From the NCBI RefSeq assembly GCF_001528665.1, contig NZ_BBYJ01000032.1, forward strand, positions 1 through 64,000: a stretch of DNA of 64,000 nucleotides, written 5' to 3'. The notes beneath the pieces are model-generated. The model saw only the letters and a list, made by a program, of their open reading frames with translations. It did no database searches and had not been told where the DNA came from. The position numbers and the translations under genes were made by a program. Shown in pieces: positions 25,737-35,343 of this stretch; the first letter of the stretch is position 1; the number at the start of each line of letters is the position of its first letter. This stretch comes from Microtetraspora malaysiensis. GTDB taxonomy: Bacteria; Actinomycetota; Actinomycetes; Streptosporangiales; Streptosporangiaceae.

Positions 25737-26708
25737 GTGAGCAGGAACACGGAACATCTGGCGGCACGAGGCCTTGATCCCGACGCCATCCGGCGCAGGC
25801 TCTCCCAAGGCGGGGACCGCAGCTATCCCCGCAGCAAGAACGAAGACCTCCACGAGGCCGCCTACGAAGGTGCGTCCCAGGCGATCGACGTGCTCGTCGA
25901 GTACGGGGCGGATGTGGAGTCACTGGTGTGGGAGGAGACGCCGCTGTGGGTCGCGGTCCGCCGGGGCCACCGTGCCGCGGTAGCGGCACTACTGCGGGCA
26001 GGGGCCGACCCGTGGCGGCCGATCGTCGCCGGCCGCTCGGCGGGCGCGCTCGCGCTGACCGGCCCGCTCGCCGACCTGTTCACCGGCCTGCCTGCAGCTC
26101 CCGTCCTCGATTCCGGCAGTGTGCGGCGGCAGGCGGAGGCCGACGCGCTCGTCGCCCGCTATGACAACTGGGATACCTACTGTGGCGACGGCGAAGGGTT
26201 CGCGTTCGTCGCTGACGTCGATGAGGACGAGGCCATCCGCCGCCTTGGACTTGATCCTGCCTCTTGCCCGCTTCTCGACGAGGACGAGTACCACGAGATC
26301 TGGTCGGAGGCCGACGGAGACGCACTCTGGCTGGGGCAGCCGCCGGGTGGTACCGGAGTCGCGCTGTTCACCATGGTCAGCTTCGATCCGGGCAGCGACC
26401 ACCTGTGGCGCCCGCTCAGCTCACCCGGCAGCGCCGTCTGCATCAGTACCAACATGGTCGCCCCCACCACGGTAGAGGTGTGGCGCGATGGAACCTGCAT
26501 CCGGGATTTCCAGACTATGTCCGAACCTGACAACGACACGCTGGCCGAAGAGTGGCTCTGCCGCTTCTACGACCGCTCCGACGGCTCCGCGAGTACGTTG
26601 GCCCTCGGCCAGGCCCTCGGCACTTTGCTCACCGGGGTCGACATGGATGAGGACTGGCTGTTCCACGCACCCAAACGGCTCCTGGTCGTCCCCGGAAACA
26701 TGCCATGA
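25737..26708 (+). CDS. Ankyrin-repeat protein
   Basis: 323 residues from GTG 25737, which follows AGGGAGA at 25726-25732; a longer in-frame extension from 25659 has no ribosome site. Residues about 30-100 contain ankyrin-like helices: NEDLHEAAYEGASQAIDVLV, then TPLWVAVRRGHRAAVAALLR. The C-terminal two thirds, acidic with several DEDE stretches, I do not recognise. Likely a cytoplasmic protein-binding protein. No operon partner is evident. Confidence 0.75.
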   Translation: MSRNTEHLAARGLDPDAIRRRLSQGGDRSYPRSKNEDLHEAAYEGASQAIDVLVEYGADVESLVWEETPLWVAVRRGHRAAVAALLRAGADPWRPIVAGRSAGALALTGPLADLFTGLPAAPVLDSGSVRRQAEADALVARYDNWDTYCGDGEGFAFVADVDEDEAIRRLGLDPASCPLLDEDEYHEIWSEADGDALWLGQPPGGTGVALFTMVSFDPGSDHLWRPLSSPGSAVCISTNMVAPTTVEVWRDGTCIRDFQTMSEPDNDTLAEEWLCRFYDRSDGSASTLALGQALGTLLTGVDMDEDWLFHAPKRLLVVPGNMP

Positions 26709-26811
26709 CCGACGCGCTGAACGCCTCGGCTTCGGTGGCACAGGCAAGTCACCAGGTGGTTCACGGAGCCCGGGTGTGACACGATGCGAACCATGACGAT
26801 CAGAAAGGGCG

Positions 26812-27237
26812 ATGCCGCGTAGGCCGCCGAGCGCCATGCGCGCTCACCAAGCAGCAACCCGACGAGGTCGGTCAGTTCGCCAGATTCCCGGCCTGTCGAG
26901 CGGGACCGTTGCGGCGATCGCCCGCCTCGAGGCCCAAGGGTTGGGGACAGATACAGTCGCTGAAGCTTTTGATCAATACAGGGGTTTCCTCCAACGTCGC
27001 GGCCGGATCCTGTACCTCCCCATACATGAATGTCCCTGCTGCGATCCCACCGAGGCGCGGGACACTCTGGAACTCGCACTACGCCGACTGCCGCCCGCAG
27101 CCCGTCGCGATCTTGGGCGGCTGATCCGCCGCCTCGACGAGGAGTACCGCAGACGCACCCTCCCTGAGCCGCATCCTCACCAGCTGCCTCCGTGGAAGCT
27201 CGACGGATGGTGGCACCAGCGCATTGCCGACGACTGA
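26812..27237 (+). CDS. Hypothetical protein with a CxC-type cysteine cluster
   Basis: 141 residues. The middle contains YLPIHECPCCDPTEARDTLE, with three cysteines in a short stretch, followed by an arginine-rich helix LGRLIRRLDEEYRRRTLP. The cysteines could bind a metal. I do not recognise the family. The start codon is uncertain. The segments 26709-26811 and 27238-27439 hold nothing clear. Confidence 0.6.
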   Translation: MPRRPPSAMRAHQAATRRGRSVRQIPGLSSGTVAAIARLEAQGLGTDTVAEAFDQYRGFLQRRGRILYLPIHECPCCDPTEARDTLELALRRLPPAARRDLGRLIRRLDEEYRRRTLPEPHPHQLPPWKLDGWWHQRIADD

Positions 27238-27439
27238 CGCGGACCTCAAATCCCGGCATCCACCACACCGTCCACGCCGGCCGGCACTTCGGCCCGGACG
27301 TACCGGGGGAGTCGTCTCCGCAGGGCAGCGCCACAGACCGCGCACCTACGCTTTGTCCTTCGGTGCGGCGTCGGCGATCACGCGCGGGCCGTCGGTTCTG
27401 GCCGGCTCGACTGTGTACCCGCCGGCGGCTTCACGCGGG

Positions 27440-28288
27440 TCAGCCCCGCCTGCTGTAGAGGCGGAGGGTGAGCGGCGCGCACACTGCGGTGATGACGGCG
27501 GTCGCGATGAGCGACCAGGCGACAGATCCGCCGGTGCCGCCGGCGTTGCTCATCAGACCCCTGGCCGCGGTCGCGACGTGGCTGAGCGGGTTGACCGCGA
27601 CGAAGGCTTGGAGCCAGCCGGGCATGGTGCCGGGCTGGGCGAAGATGTTGCTGGCGAACGACAGTGGCATCAGTACGACGTTGGCGATGCTGATGACGAC
27701 GGCCGGGTCGCGCACGAGCAGGGCGACCGCGGCCCACAGCAAGGACAGGGAGAGCCCGAAGGCGACGACCAGGGCTACTGCGGCGAGCACACCGGGTGCG
27801 CCACCGTCGGGCCGATAGCCCATGATCAGCCCGAGGGCCACCACGATGGCGGACGCGAACAGGTAGCGGGCGGCATCGCTCAACAGACCACCGAGCACGA
27901 AGGCGCCGCGCCAGACGGACAGGGCACGGAAGCGATCGAAGGCACCCGTGGTCACGTCCTGGGCGAGACGGGCACCGCCGTACATGGTGACGATGGCGAT
28001 GCTCATAGTGAGCACACCGGGCAGGAGGAACTTGAGGTAGTCGCCGGGTGAGCCGCTGATGGCGCCGCCGAACAGGTAGGTGAACAGCACGGTGAACAGG
28101 ATCGGGATGGCGACCGAGTCCACAAGCTGTTTGGGGTCGTGCTTGATCTTGAGCATCGCCCGCCGGCCGAAGGTCGCGGAGGCGGCGAGTGCTCCGGCAC
28201 GGCGGCGTGACCGGCCTGCGGCGAGCAGGATGTCGATCTGGTGGGTCTGCGCCGCGGCGGGGCGCGTGACGGCGGCCGGGGCGCTCAT
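27440..28288 (-). CDS. ABC-2 type exporter permease (DrrB-like)
   Basis: 282 residues with six hydrophobic helices. It contains the ABC-2 patterns [20 protein letters not shown] and [13 protein letters not shown]. The ATG overlaps the stop of the ATPase gene upstream on the same strand. Membrane half of a drug or lipid exporter controlled by the divergent TetR gene. Confidence 0.92.
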   Translation of the reverse strand: MSAPAAVTRPAAAQTHQIDILLAAGRSRRRAGALAASATFGRRAMLKIKHDPKQLVDSVAIPILFTVLFTYLFGGAISGSPGDYLKFLLPGVLTMSIAIVTMYGGARLAQDVTTGAFDRFRALSVWRGAFVLGGLLSDAARYLFASAIVVALGLIMGYRPDGGAPGVLAAVALVVAFGLSLSLLWAAVALLVRDPAVVISIANVVLMPLSFASNIFAQPGTMPGWLQAFVAVNPLSHVATAARGLMSNAGGTGGSVAWSLIATAVITAVCAPLTLRLYSRRG

Positions 28289-29301
28289 GCGCTCACATCC
28301 TGGTGGTCGATGGCGGTTGGGCCGGCCGTGTGGCCGGTCAGGGCGAGGAAGGCCTCGTCCAGGCTGGGCTGGCCGAGAGCGACCTCGGCGACACCCACCC
28401 GGGCTTCGGCGAGCTGGATCATGGCGCGCCCGACCATCCGGCCCACGTCTGTCCCGTCAGCGGGGGTGGCGACCAGCATGGACAGGGCGAGCGGGTCGGC
28501 GGCGAGATGCACCGTCCCCTCCAGGGCGCCGGCCAGGACCTGTTGCGCTCGCGGACGCTGGTCGCCGTCGAGGAGCCGGACGTGCAGCGTGCCCGAGCCG
28601 ACTCGGGATTTGAGCTGGGCGCTGGTGCCTTCGGCGACGATCCGGCCGTGGTCGATGACGGCGATCTGCTCGGCGAGCTGGTCGGCCTCCTCAAGGTACT
28701 GAGTGGTGAGCAGCACCGTGGTGCCGGCCGTGGCGATCTGGCGGACCAGCTCCCACACCTGGCTGCGGCTGCGCGGGTCGAGCCCGGTGGTCGGCTCGTC
28801 GAGGAACAGCAGGTCCGGGGTCACGATCAGGCTGGCCGCGATGTCCAACCGGCGGCGCATCCCGCCGGAGTATCCACCCACCGGGCGGCCGGCCGCGCCG
28901 GTCAGCTCGAAGGCGGCGAGCAGGTCATCGGCTCGCTGTTTGCCGGCGGCGCCGGACAGGCCGTTCAGGCGGCCGAGGATGATGAGGTTCTCATACCCGG
29001 TCAGGTCCTCATCCAGGGCGGCGAACTGCCCGGTCACGGCCACCCGGGCCCGGATCGCGTCCCGCTCGCTGATCACGTCGTGACCGAGGACACGGGCGGT
29101 GCCGCTGTCAGGCCGGGTCAAGGTGGCCAGGATGCGGATCGTGGTGGTCTTGCCCGCTCCGTTGGGGCCGAGGAACCCGAACACCTGACCGCGCCGGACC
29201 GTGAGGTCGATCCCGTCCAGCGCTCGGTTCTCGCCGTAGACCTTGACCAGGTCGTGCGCCTCGATCGCCGGGTGGTCCCCGGCCTTGCTTTTCTTTGACA
29301 T
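28285..29301 (-). CDS. ABC exporter ATPase (DrrA-like)
   Basis: 338 residues. Walker [11 protein letters not shown], signature [15 protein letters not shown], Walker [13 protein letters not shown], and the DrrA-type C-terminal extension. No ribosome site precedes ATG 29301: the inverted repeat at 29305-29326 is only 4 nt away, and TTGACA on this strand lies at 29336-29331. The transcript may be leaderless and repressed from that operator. Confidence 0.95.
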   Translation of the reverse strand: MSKKSKAGDHPAIEAHDLVKVYGENRALDGIDLTVRRGQVFGFLGPNGAGKTTTIRILATLTRPDSGTARVLGHDVISERDAIRARVAVTGQFAALDEDLTGYENLIILGRLNGLSGAAGKQRADDLLAAFELTGAAGRPVGGYSGGMRRRLDIAASLIVTPDLLFLDEPTTGLDPRSRSQVWELVRQIATAGTTVLLTTQYLEEADQLAEQIAVIDHGRIVAEGTSAQLKSRVGSGTLHVRLLDGDQRPRAQQVLAGALEGTVHLAADPLALSMLVATPADGTDVGRMVGRAMIQLAEARVGVAEVALGQPSLDEAFLALTGHTAGPTAIDHQDVSA

Positions 29302-29304
29302 GTT

Positions 29305-29326
29305 GTAAGAGTTGATTATCTCTTAC
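29305..29326. promoter_or_regulatory. Operator between the DrrAB genes and tetR
   Basis: A 22-bp inverted repeat with perfect 7-nt arms, GTAAGAG and CTCTTAC, and an 8-nt spacer. It lies between the divergent ATPase gene and the TetR gene. Repression of both directions by the TetR protein is the simplest reading. Confidence 0.65.
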
Positions 29327-29366
29327 GGCTTGTCAAGGCTATGGCCGAACGGATAGCTTGGCCGGG

Positions 29367-30026
29367 ATGGATGACTCGCCAGACACCGCCACGTCGGCCC
29401 GCCCCCGGCGGTCCGACGCCCGGCGCAGCATCGACGCCATCCTCAACGCGGCCCGCATCGTGCTCGGCGAGCGACTCGACGCCAGCATGGGAGAGATCGC
29501 CACCGCGGCCAACGTCACCCGCCAGACCGTCTACGCGCACTTCCCCTCACGCGACGCCCTCATTGCCGCCCTCATTGAGGCCGCAGCCGCCGAATACTCC
29601 GACCTGCTCGACGCCGCCGGCCTGGAAACCGCCCCGCCCGCCGACGCGCTGGCCCAGTTCCTCGACGCGGGCTGGCAGTTCCTCCGCCGCTACCCCCTCC
29701 TGCTGAGCCCCACGCTGACCGGGATCCCGCGGCCCAAGACCAACGACCCCCACGACCTCGTGCCCCCACGGCTCGAACGGCTCATCCGGCGAGGCCAGCG
29801 CGCAGGCGACTTCGACCGGTCACTCCCGGCTGCCTGGCTCGTCGCCGCCGTCATCGGGCTCCAGCACGCCGCCGCGGCAGAAGTCGCCGACGGGCGCCTC
29901 ACTGCCCGTGAGGCGGCGGCGCTGTGCCTGGACAGCACTCTGCGCCTCTGTGGCGGCAGCGACCGGCCAACTGCGAGCCGCCAGCGTCCTGACTCGAACG
30001 CCCGGCGCCGACCCTGCGAGCCCTGA
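29367..30026 (+). CDS. TetR family transcriptional regulator
   Basis: 219 residues from ATG 29367; an upstream TTG at 29358 is possible. The N-terminal helix-turn-helix reads IDAILNAARIVLGERLDASM, then EIATAANVTRQTVYAHFPSR. The C-terminal ligand domain is unlike well-known members. It is divergent from the DrrAB-like exporter and probably senses its substrate. It ends 6 nt before the convergent phosphate gene. Confidence 0.92.
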   Translation: MDDSPDTATSARPRRSDARRSIDAILNAARIVLGERLDASMGEIATAANVTRQTVYAHFPSRDALIAALIEAAAAEYSDLLDAAGLETAPPADALAQFLDAGWQFLRRYPLLLSPTLTGIPRPKTNDPHDLVPPRLERLIRRGQRAGDFDRSLPAAWLVAAVIGLQHAAAAEVADGRLTAREAAALCLDSTLRLCGGSDRPTASRQRPDSNARRRPCEP

Positions 30027-30032
30027 CCGGCC

Positions 30033-30665
30033 TCAGCGTTTCATCGCGCCGTCGGCGGCGGCGTCCGCGGCCTGGGCGACAGCCAGGCCGGCGGTCTGCA
30101 GCCGGCCCGCCAGCTCACGCTCCTTCAGCGCCGCGGCGCTCGGCTCGCCGGAGAGGATCCGGGCGAGCTCGTACTGGTACATCCTGCGCACCGCGCCGCC
30201 GGCCTTCTTGGCGACCAGGGCGTCCTGCACCGCGGCCGACGGCTGTGACGCCAGGCCCCGCACGGCCTCCTCCAGCGCCTCGATGCCCGCGATCACCTGG
30301 TCGAGCAGCGGGATGAACCTGACCTGCCGCGGAACCCCGTACAGGTGCGACTCCCTGACGAAGTCACGCAGTGAGTCGAGCACGTCGTCGATCGAGCGGG
30401 ACAGCCTGAACAGGTCCTCGCGGTCGATCGGCGTGACCAGCGCATGTCTCAGCTCCTCGACCAGCCGTGCCCGTTCGCGGTCGCCGACGTGCTCGATCGC
30501 GCGCATGCGCTCATGCGCGCCCGCCCGGTCCACCTCGCCGCCGAGCATCGCCATCGCCAGCCAGGCGCCCTCCTTGGCCGCCCCGAGCTGCGCCATCAGG
30601 GCCTCGGTCAGCGCGCTGTCCATGCGTCCCGCCAGCAGGTCGCGGAGGCGGCCCAGCCGTCTCAT
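30033..30665 (-). CDS. PhoU-like/DUF47 family Pit accessory protein
   Basis: A 210-residue all-helical protein. It has the DUF47 features REDLFRLSRSIDDVLDSLRD and a final region rich in charged helices. The ATG at 30665 overlaps the stop of the Pit permease gene, its usual partner. Such proteins modulate low-affinity phosphate transport. A much longer upstream reading frame overlaps the permease gene and is an artefact. Confidence 0.88.
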   Translation of the reverse strand: MRRLGRLRDLLAGRMDSALTEALMAQLGAAKEGAWLAMAMLGGEVDRAGAHERMRAIEHVGDRERARLVEELRHALVTPIDREDLFRLSRSIDDVLDSLRDFVRESHLYGVPRQVRFIPLLDQVIAGIEALEEAVRGLASQPSAAVQDALVAKKAGGAVRRMYQYELARILSGEPSAAALKERELAGRLQTAGLAVAQAADAAADGAMKR

Positions 30666-31588
30666 GCCGTCGCCGTTCCGGCCATCGCGAACGCCGCCAC
30701 ACCGCCGAGGGCCGCACTCGCGGGAAGTGTCAGCAGCCAGGCCAGGGCGATCCTGGCGGCGGCGTGCCAGCGAACCCGGCCACCGCCTCGCATCAGGCCG
30801 GCGCCGATCAGGCCGCCCGCGACCGACTGGGTCATGCTCACCGGCATCCCGGCCGCCGCGCAGCCGATCACCGTGACGCCCGAGCCCAGCTCGGCCGCCA
30901 CGTTGTGCAGCGGGCGTGAGGCGATGATCTCGCGGGCGAGCGTACGACCCGCGCGCGGCATTCCGTACAGCGCCCCGGCGCCGAACAGCACGGCGGCCAG
31001 CGCGGTGACCGCCGGCGGCGCGCCCGGCACGCCCAGAGCCAGGGTGAAGACGGCGAGCATCTTCTGTCCGTCGTTGGCGGCGTAGGCCAGGCACTGCAGC
31101 CCGAACCCGGCCCAGTGCCAGTGCCGCAACCCCCGCACCGTGGTCACGAGAGTCAGCAGCCGGGACACCACCGGCGCCGCCAGCGCTCCGGCGAACGGCG
31201 CGGCCAGCCCGACCGCCAGGACGAGGGCGACCGCGCCCGCGTCAACGGGCATCCCGCCGCCGAGCGCGGTCCCGGTGAGCCCGCCGACGACGGCCAGCGT
31301 GAGACTGGTCGGCCGCCCGAAATGGGTGAGCGTGAGCACGACGGCCAGGGCCGCGAGCACCGCGACCGTCGTCGTGCCCTGGCCGGCGGGACCGGCGAGG
31401 CGCCGTACGAACGTCCGCGCCACTTCGTGGGTGAGCAGCGGCACCAGCGCGTTGGCCGCCACCAGTACGGCGAGACCGAGGGCGGGCCGCACGGTGGGCA
31501 GCTTGTGACCTGTCGCGAGTAGCGCGCCGCCGTCGTTCATGCCCGCGACGACGGCGAACAGCGCGGCGACCGCGACCCCTAACGCCAT
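30662..31588 (-). CDS. Inorganic phosphate transporter, PitA family
   Basis: 308 residues with about ten hydrophobic helices. The family signatures are GMNDGGALLATG near the N-terminus and YAANDGQKMLAVFTLAL in the middle, the repeated G/A-x-N-D-G motif of Pit proteins. It is translationally coupled to the DUF47 gene. It lies 22 nt after a ROK regulator on the same strand, so read-through from that gene is possible. Confidence 0.92.
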   Translation of the reverse strand: MALGVAVAALFAVVAGMNDGGALLATGHKLPTVRPALGLAVLVAANALVPLLTHEVARTFVRRLAGPAGQGTTTVAVLAALAVVLTLTHFGRPTSLTLAVVGGLTGTALGGGMPVDAGAVALVLAVGLAAPFAGALAAPVVSRLLTLVTTVRGLRHWHWAGFGLQCLAYAANDGQKMLAVFTLALGVPGAPPAVTALAAVLFGAGALYGMPRAGRTLAREIIASRPLHNVAAELGSGVTVIGCAAAGMPVSMTQSVAGGLIGAGLMRGGGRVRWHAAARIALAWLLTLPASAALGGVAAFAMAGTATA

Positions 31589-31610
31589 GCGAGCCGTCCG
31601 GGCCGTGCCG

Positions 31611-32708
31611 TCACAGGTCGAGCCTCTCGCGTTCCACGTGGTCGAGGGCCATCCGTACGCCGCCGAGCGCGATGCTCTCCTCGCCGAAGGTGGAGAGCGC
31701 GACCTCGGGCGGGTTGAGGCACATGCCGGCCAGGTGGGTGCGCATCGGGCCGAGCAGCAGTTCCCCTGCGCGGGAGAAGCCGCCGCCCACCACGACCAGC
31801 TCGGGGTCCACCACGAGCACGAGCGCCGAGGCGCCGCGGGCCAGGCCGTACGCGAGACGGTCGACCACGGCCAACGCCCGTTCCTCGCCCGCCCGCGCCG
31901 CCTCGAAGACCTCCTCCGCGTCGCGTCCGTCGCGCGCGAGCACGACGGACATGTCCTCCCAGCCGACGAGGGGCAGCCTTCCCAGCTCGCCCGCGCTACC
32001 GGTACGCCCGGCGCGCAGCCGGCCGTCGAGCATCAGGCCGTGGCCGGCCCGGTAGCCGGACAGCACGTAGACCATGTCGTCGACATGCCGTGCGCTGCCG
32101 CGCCAGTGCTCGGCGAGGGCCGCGAGGTTGGCGTCGTTGGCGGCGAAGCCCGGGCAGTCGAACCAGCGCCCGACCTGCCCCCCGAGGTCGAGCCCGGTCC
32201 AGCCGGGGATCAGGTGGGACACGCTTACGCGGCCCGAGCGGTCGACGACGCCGGAGGTGCCCGCCGTGGCCGCCCACACACCCCCGCGCGAGACGTCGGC
32301 GGCGCACGCGGTGGCCGCCTGCTCGGCCAGGGCGAGCCGCTCGGCGGCCGGCAGGTGCTCGTCGACGTCGAGGCGCCGCTCGGTCAGGACGTCGCCGTTC
32401 AGGTCGGCCAGCATGGCGAAGATCCGGCGAGGGCCGATGTCGACTCCGACGACGTGACCCGCTTCGGCCCGGAACCTGAAGCGCCGGGCGGGCCGGCCGG
32501 CGCCGCCCTCGGTGGGTGCCGCCTCCTCGGCGAGGCCGCGCTCGGTCAGGTCGGCGATCGCCACCTCGGCGGTCTGCCGGGACAGGCCCGCGGCCCGTGC
32601 GAGCTGGGTGAGCGTCTGGGCGCCCCCCTGCCGCAGGACCTGCAGGGTGGCTCGCGTGTTGAGCCGGCGGAGGAGCGCGGTGTCATGAGATACACCGGAT
32701 GTTCTCAT
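31611..32708 (-). CDS. ROK family transcriptional regulator
   Basis: 365 residues. An N-terminal winged helix (TLTQLARAAGLSRQTAEVAI, about residues 31-50) is fused to a ROK sugar-kinase-like domain with VVGVDIG and DPELVVVGGGFS. AAGGGGGG precedes the ATG. It is divergent from a carbohydrate-type uptake operon starting at 32781 and probably represses it. The usual CxCGxxGC zinc motif of active ROK kinases is not visible, consistent with a purely regulatory role. Confidence 0.92.
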   Translation of the reverse strand: MRTSGVSHDTALLRRLNTRATLQVLRQGGAQTLTQLARAAGLSRQTAEVAIADLTERGLAEEAAPTEGGAGRPARRFRFRAEAGHVVGVDIGPRRIFAMLADLNGDVLTERRLDVDEHLPAAERLALAEQAATACAADVSRGGVWAATAGTSGVVDRSGRVSVSHLIPGWTGLDLGGQVGRWFDCPGFAANDANLAALAEHWRGSARHVDDMVYVLSGYRAGHGLMLDGRLRAGRTGSAGELGRLPLVGWEDMSVVLARDGRDAEEVFEAARAGEERALAVVDRLAYGLARGASALVLVVDPELVVVGGGFSRAGELLLGPMRTHLAGMCLNPPEVALSTFGEESIALGGVRMALDHVERERLDL

Positions 32709-32780
32709 ATCCCCCCTTGACTGTTCTCCTGGGCAAACTCTAGCTTTACGTCGCGTCTTCTCATAATTGGAGAGTTACAG

Positions 32781-33245
32781 GTGATGCAGCAAGTCAGCCT
32801 TGCCCTCGTGGGCGCGGGCGCCCGGGGGAGCAGGTACACCACTTGCGCGACAGAGGGTGGCCGGGCGCGGCTCGCCGCCGTCGCGGAACCGGACCCGCGG
32901 CGCCGCGCGGGCATGCTCGCCGAGCACCCCGGCGCACTCGGCTTCGAGGACTGGCGCGAGCTGGCCGCGCGTCCGCGCGTCGCCGATGCGGTGATCATCG
33001 CCACGATGGACGCGGACCACGTCGAGCCCGCCGTGCGCTTCGCCGAGCTGGGGTACCACATCCTGCTGGAGAAGCCGATGGCCGTCCGGCTGGAGGACTG
33101 CCGGCGGATCATCGAGGCGGCCCAGAAGTCGGGCGTGGTGTTCGCCGTCTGCCACGTCATGCGCTACACGCCCTACACCCGGGCCGTGAAGGCCGTGCTG
33201 GACAGCGGCCGGATCGGTGAGATCGTCAGCGGGGCTTGCCCCTGA
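32781..33245 (+). pseudogene. Gfo/Idh/MocA oxidoreductase, N-terminal half, split by an insertion sequence
   Basis: The NAD-binding half of a Gfo/Idh/MocA dehydrogenase. ALVGAGARGSRY near the start and LLEKPMAV mark the family. GTG 32781 or ATG 32784 follow GGAGAG. The native sequence ends at codon 150 (Ser, 33228-33230), where the IS begins; the frame then runs four foreign codons to a stop. Joining 33230 to 34552 restores an uninterrupted 413-residue protein in the same frame. The intact enzyme would oxidise or epimerise a sugar, inositol or similar polyol. Confidence 0.92.
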
Positions 33246-33257
33246 AGCGTGGACACC
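33231..33257 (+). repeat. Left terminal inverted repeat of the IS
   Basis: Begins GGGGCTTG and ends GTGGACACC. It matches the reverse complement of 34522-34548 at 23 of 27 positions. Confidence 0.9.
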
Positions 33258-33299
33258 TTGACTACCGGATGATGGAGATCCGGAGACAAGGAGTTCCAC

Positions 33300-33629
33300 G
33301 TGGCGATGAAGTCGTACCCGCCGGAGTTCAAGGCGGACGCCGTCGCGTTGTACCTGTCCGATCCGGCCCGAACGCTGAAGTCGGTCGCGCAGGATCTGGG
33401 CATCAGTCGTGAAACCCTGCGTAACTGGGTCCGCCAGGCCCAGGCGAACGGCACCGCTGGGGCAAAGCAGACGGGCCCGGCGAAGAAGCCTGCGCGTGGC
33501 CCACTATCCTCCGACGACGTGCTGGAAGAGGAGAACAAGCAGCTCAAGGCGCGGATCCGGGAGCTGGAGATGGAGCGCGACATCCTGCGCCGGGCGGCGA
33601 AGTATTTCGCGGGCGAGACGAACTGGTGA
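33300..33629 (+). CDS. IS3-family transposase OrfA
   Basis: 109 residues. An N-terminal helix-turn-helix (SVAQDLGISRETLRNWVRQA, about 29-48) binds the ends. A leucine-zipper-like coiled coil follows around 76-100. GTG 33300 follows AAGGAG. Its stop overlaps the OrfB start as GTGA, which allows coupling; a programmed -1 frameshift to an OrfAB fusion is usual in this family, but no clear slippery heptamer was seen. Confidence 0.94.
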   Translation: MAMKSYPPEFKADAVALYLSDPARTLKSVAQDLGISRETLRNWVRQAQANGTAGAKQTGPAKKPARGPLSSDDVLEEENKQLKARIRELEMERDILRRAAKYFAGETNW

Positions 33630-34516
33630 GCCGTTTCCAGTTCGTTGCCGACCACCGGGACGCCTTCGGGGTGAAGCGGCTGTGCCGGGTGCTGGCGGTG
33701 TCTCGATCCGGCTTCTACCAGTGGCTTAAGGCGGCACCGGCTCGGGCGGAGCGGGCCGAGGCCGATGCCGCGCTGGCGGAGGAGATCAAGCGGATCCACG
33801 ATGAGTTCGACGGCACCTACGGCAGCCCGCGCGTCACCGCCGAACTGCGTGCCCGGGGGCGGCGGGTCAACCGCAAGCGGGTGACACGGGTGATGCGTGT
33901 CTTCGGCATCGCCGGGCTGCGGTTGCGCAAGAAGGTGCGCACCACCGTCAGCGAGCCGTCGCACCAGAAGGTGCCCGACCTGCTCCAACGTGACTTCACC
34001 GCGCCCGCACCCGGCCGGCGCTATGTCGGCGACATCACCTACCTGCCGCTGGCCGACGGCGGTTTCCTCTATCTGGCGACCGTGCTGGACCTGCACTCGC
34101 GCCGCTTGGCGGGCTGGTCGATCGCCGATCACATGCGCACCGAGCTGGTCGCCGACGCGCTGAGGGCCGCTCAGGCGACGCGCGGCAGCCTGACCGGGGC
34201 GATCTTCCACTCCGATCATGGGGCGCAATATACCTCCGCCGAGTTCGCGGCCCTGTGCGGCCGGCTCGGGGTGCGTCAATCGATGGGTGTTGTGGGGAGC
34301 AGCGCTGACAACGCCGCGGCCGAGGCGTTCAACGCCAGCCTCAAACGCGAGACCCTTCAGGGGGCTCGGCATTGGTCTACCGCCCACGCCGCCCGCCTGG
34401 CCGTCTTCCGATGGATCACCCGCTACAACACCCGAAGAAGACACTCCGCTCTCGACTACCTCAGCCCGACCGAGTACGAGCAGCGTCCTCTCGATAAGGT
34501 GCTGCTCGCCGCATGA
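33626..34516 (+). CDS. IS3-family transposase OrfB
   Basis: 296 residues. An HTH_21-type N-terminal region (YGSPRVTAELRARGRRVNRK) precedes an rve integrase core. The catalytic triad is visible: Asp136 in GDITYLP, Asp197 in HSDHGAQYTS and Glu233 in AAAEAFNASLK, with 35 residues between the last two (DD35E). The reading frame is complete, so the transposase is likely functional. Confidence 0.96.
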   Translation: MSRFQFVADHRDAFGVKRLCRVLAVSRSGFYQWLKAAPARAERAEADAALAEEIKRIHDEFDGTYGSPRVTAELRARGRRVNRKRVTRVMRVFGIAGLRLRKKVRTTVSEPSHQKVPDLLQRDFTAPAPGRRYVGDITYLPLADGGFLYLATVLDLHSRRLAGWSIADHMRTELVADALRAAQATRGSLTGAIFHSDHGAQYTSAEFAALCGRLGVRQSMGVVGSSADNAAAEAFNASLKRETLQGARHWSTAHAARLAVFRWITRYNTRRRHSALDYLSPTEYEQRPLDKVLLAA

Positions 34517-34521
34517 CCACC

Positions 34522-34548
34522 GGTGTCCACACTTCGGGGTGAAGCCCC
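34522..34548 (-). repeat. Right terminal inverted repeat of the IS
   Basis: GGTGTCCAC...AAGCCCC. It is the inverted partner of 33231-33257, followed at once by the AGC target duplicate. Confidence 0.9.
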
Positions 34549-34551
34549 AGC

Positions 34552-35343
34552 ATCGAGCACCTCGAGCCGGTCGGCTGGTGGCATCACGCGCACTCCTATG
34601 TGCGGGGCAACTGGCGGCGTACGGATGAGGCCACCTTCATGCTGCTCGCCAAATCGTGCCATGATCTCGACTGGCTCACGTACATGATCGGCCAGCGCGT
34701 CACGCGGGTCTCGTCGTTCGGCGGACTCAAGCACTTCACGGCGGCCAACCGGCCCGACGCGGCGGCGGACCGCTGCCTCGACTGCACGCTGGTCTCCTCC
34801 TGCCCGTACGCGGCCCAGCGCATCTACCTCCCCTACGTCGGCGGCGCCGAAAGCTGGCCGCTGAACGTGCTGACCTCGGACCCCACAGAGGAGGGCGTGC
34901 TGCACGCCCTGCGTGAGGGTCCGTACGGCCGGTGTGTCTACGCCTGCGACAACGACGTGGTCGACCACCAGGTGGTCAACCTGGAGTTCGAGGGCGGCGC
35001 GACGGCGTCGTTCACCATGACGGCCTTCTCTCCCAAGGCGCCGCGCAAGACCCGCATCTTCGGCACCCGGGGCTCGATCGACGGCGACGGCGCCCTGCTC
35101 ACCGTCACCGACTTCGTGACCGGGGCGACGGAGGTCATCGACGCCCACGTCCCCAAGGACGGGCACAGCGGCGGCGACGAGGGCCTCATCACCGCCTTCC
35201 TCGACGCGGTCGGCGGCGCGGACCCGGCCGCCATCCGCTCCAACCCCAAGGAGAGCCTGCACAGCCACGAGATCGCGTGGGCGGCCGAGGAAGCCAGGCT
35301 CACCGGAACCGTCGTCACCATCCCCTCGAAGGAGCAGCCATGA
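34552..35343 (+). pseudogene. Gfo/Idh/MocA oxidoreductase, C-terminal half, split by an insertion sequence
   Basis: This is the substrate-binding half of the gene begun at 32781. It resumes with IEHLEPVGWWHHAHSY and includes the active-site histidine segment SCHDLDWL. A cysteine cluster CLDC...CPYAA is seen in some Gfo/Idh subfamilies. The frame continues to the native stop, which overlaps the binding-protein ATG. A GTG at 34600 could allow some translation of the fragment, but without the NAD domain it would be inactive. Confidence 0.92.

Larger units (their letters stand above)
33231..34548 (+). mobile_element. IS3-family insertion sequence, 1318 bp
   Basis: It contains overlapping OrfA and OrfB in the -1 frame relation, 27-bp terminal inverted repeats (23 of 27 matching) and a 3-bp target duplication AGC (33228-33230 and 34549-34551). 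It is inserted in the same direction as the operon. Both open frames are intact, so the element may be active. Subgroup not decided. Confidence 0.95.

Noticed and set aside
33540-33630. A programmed -1 frameshift signal in the IS
   Set aside because: OrfB is in the -1 frame, but I saw no convincing slippery heptamer; the GTGA overlap alone can explain coupling.
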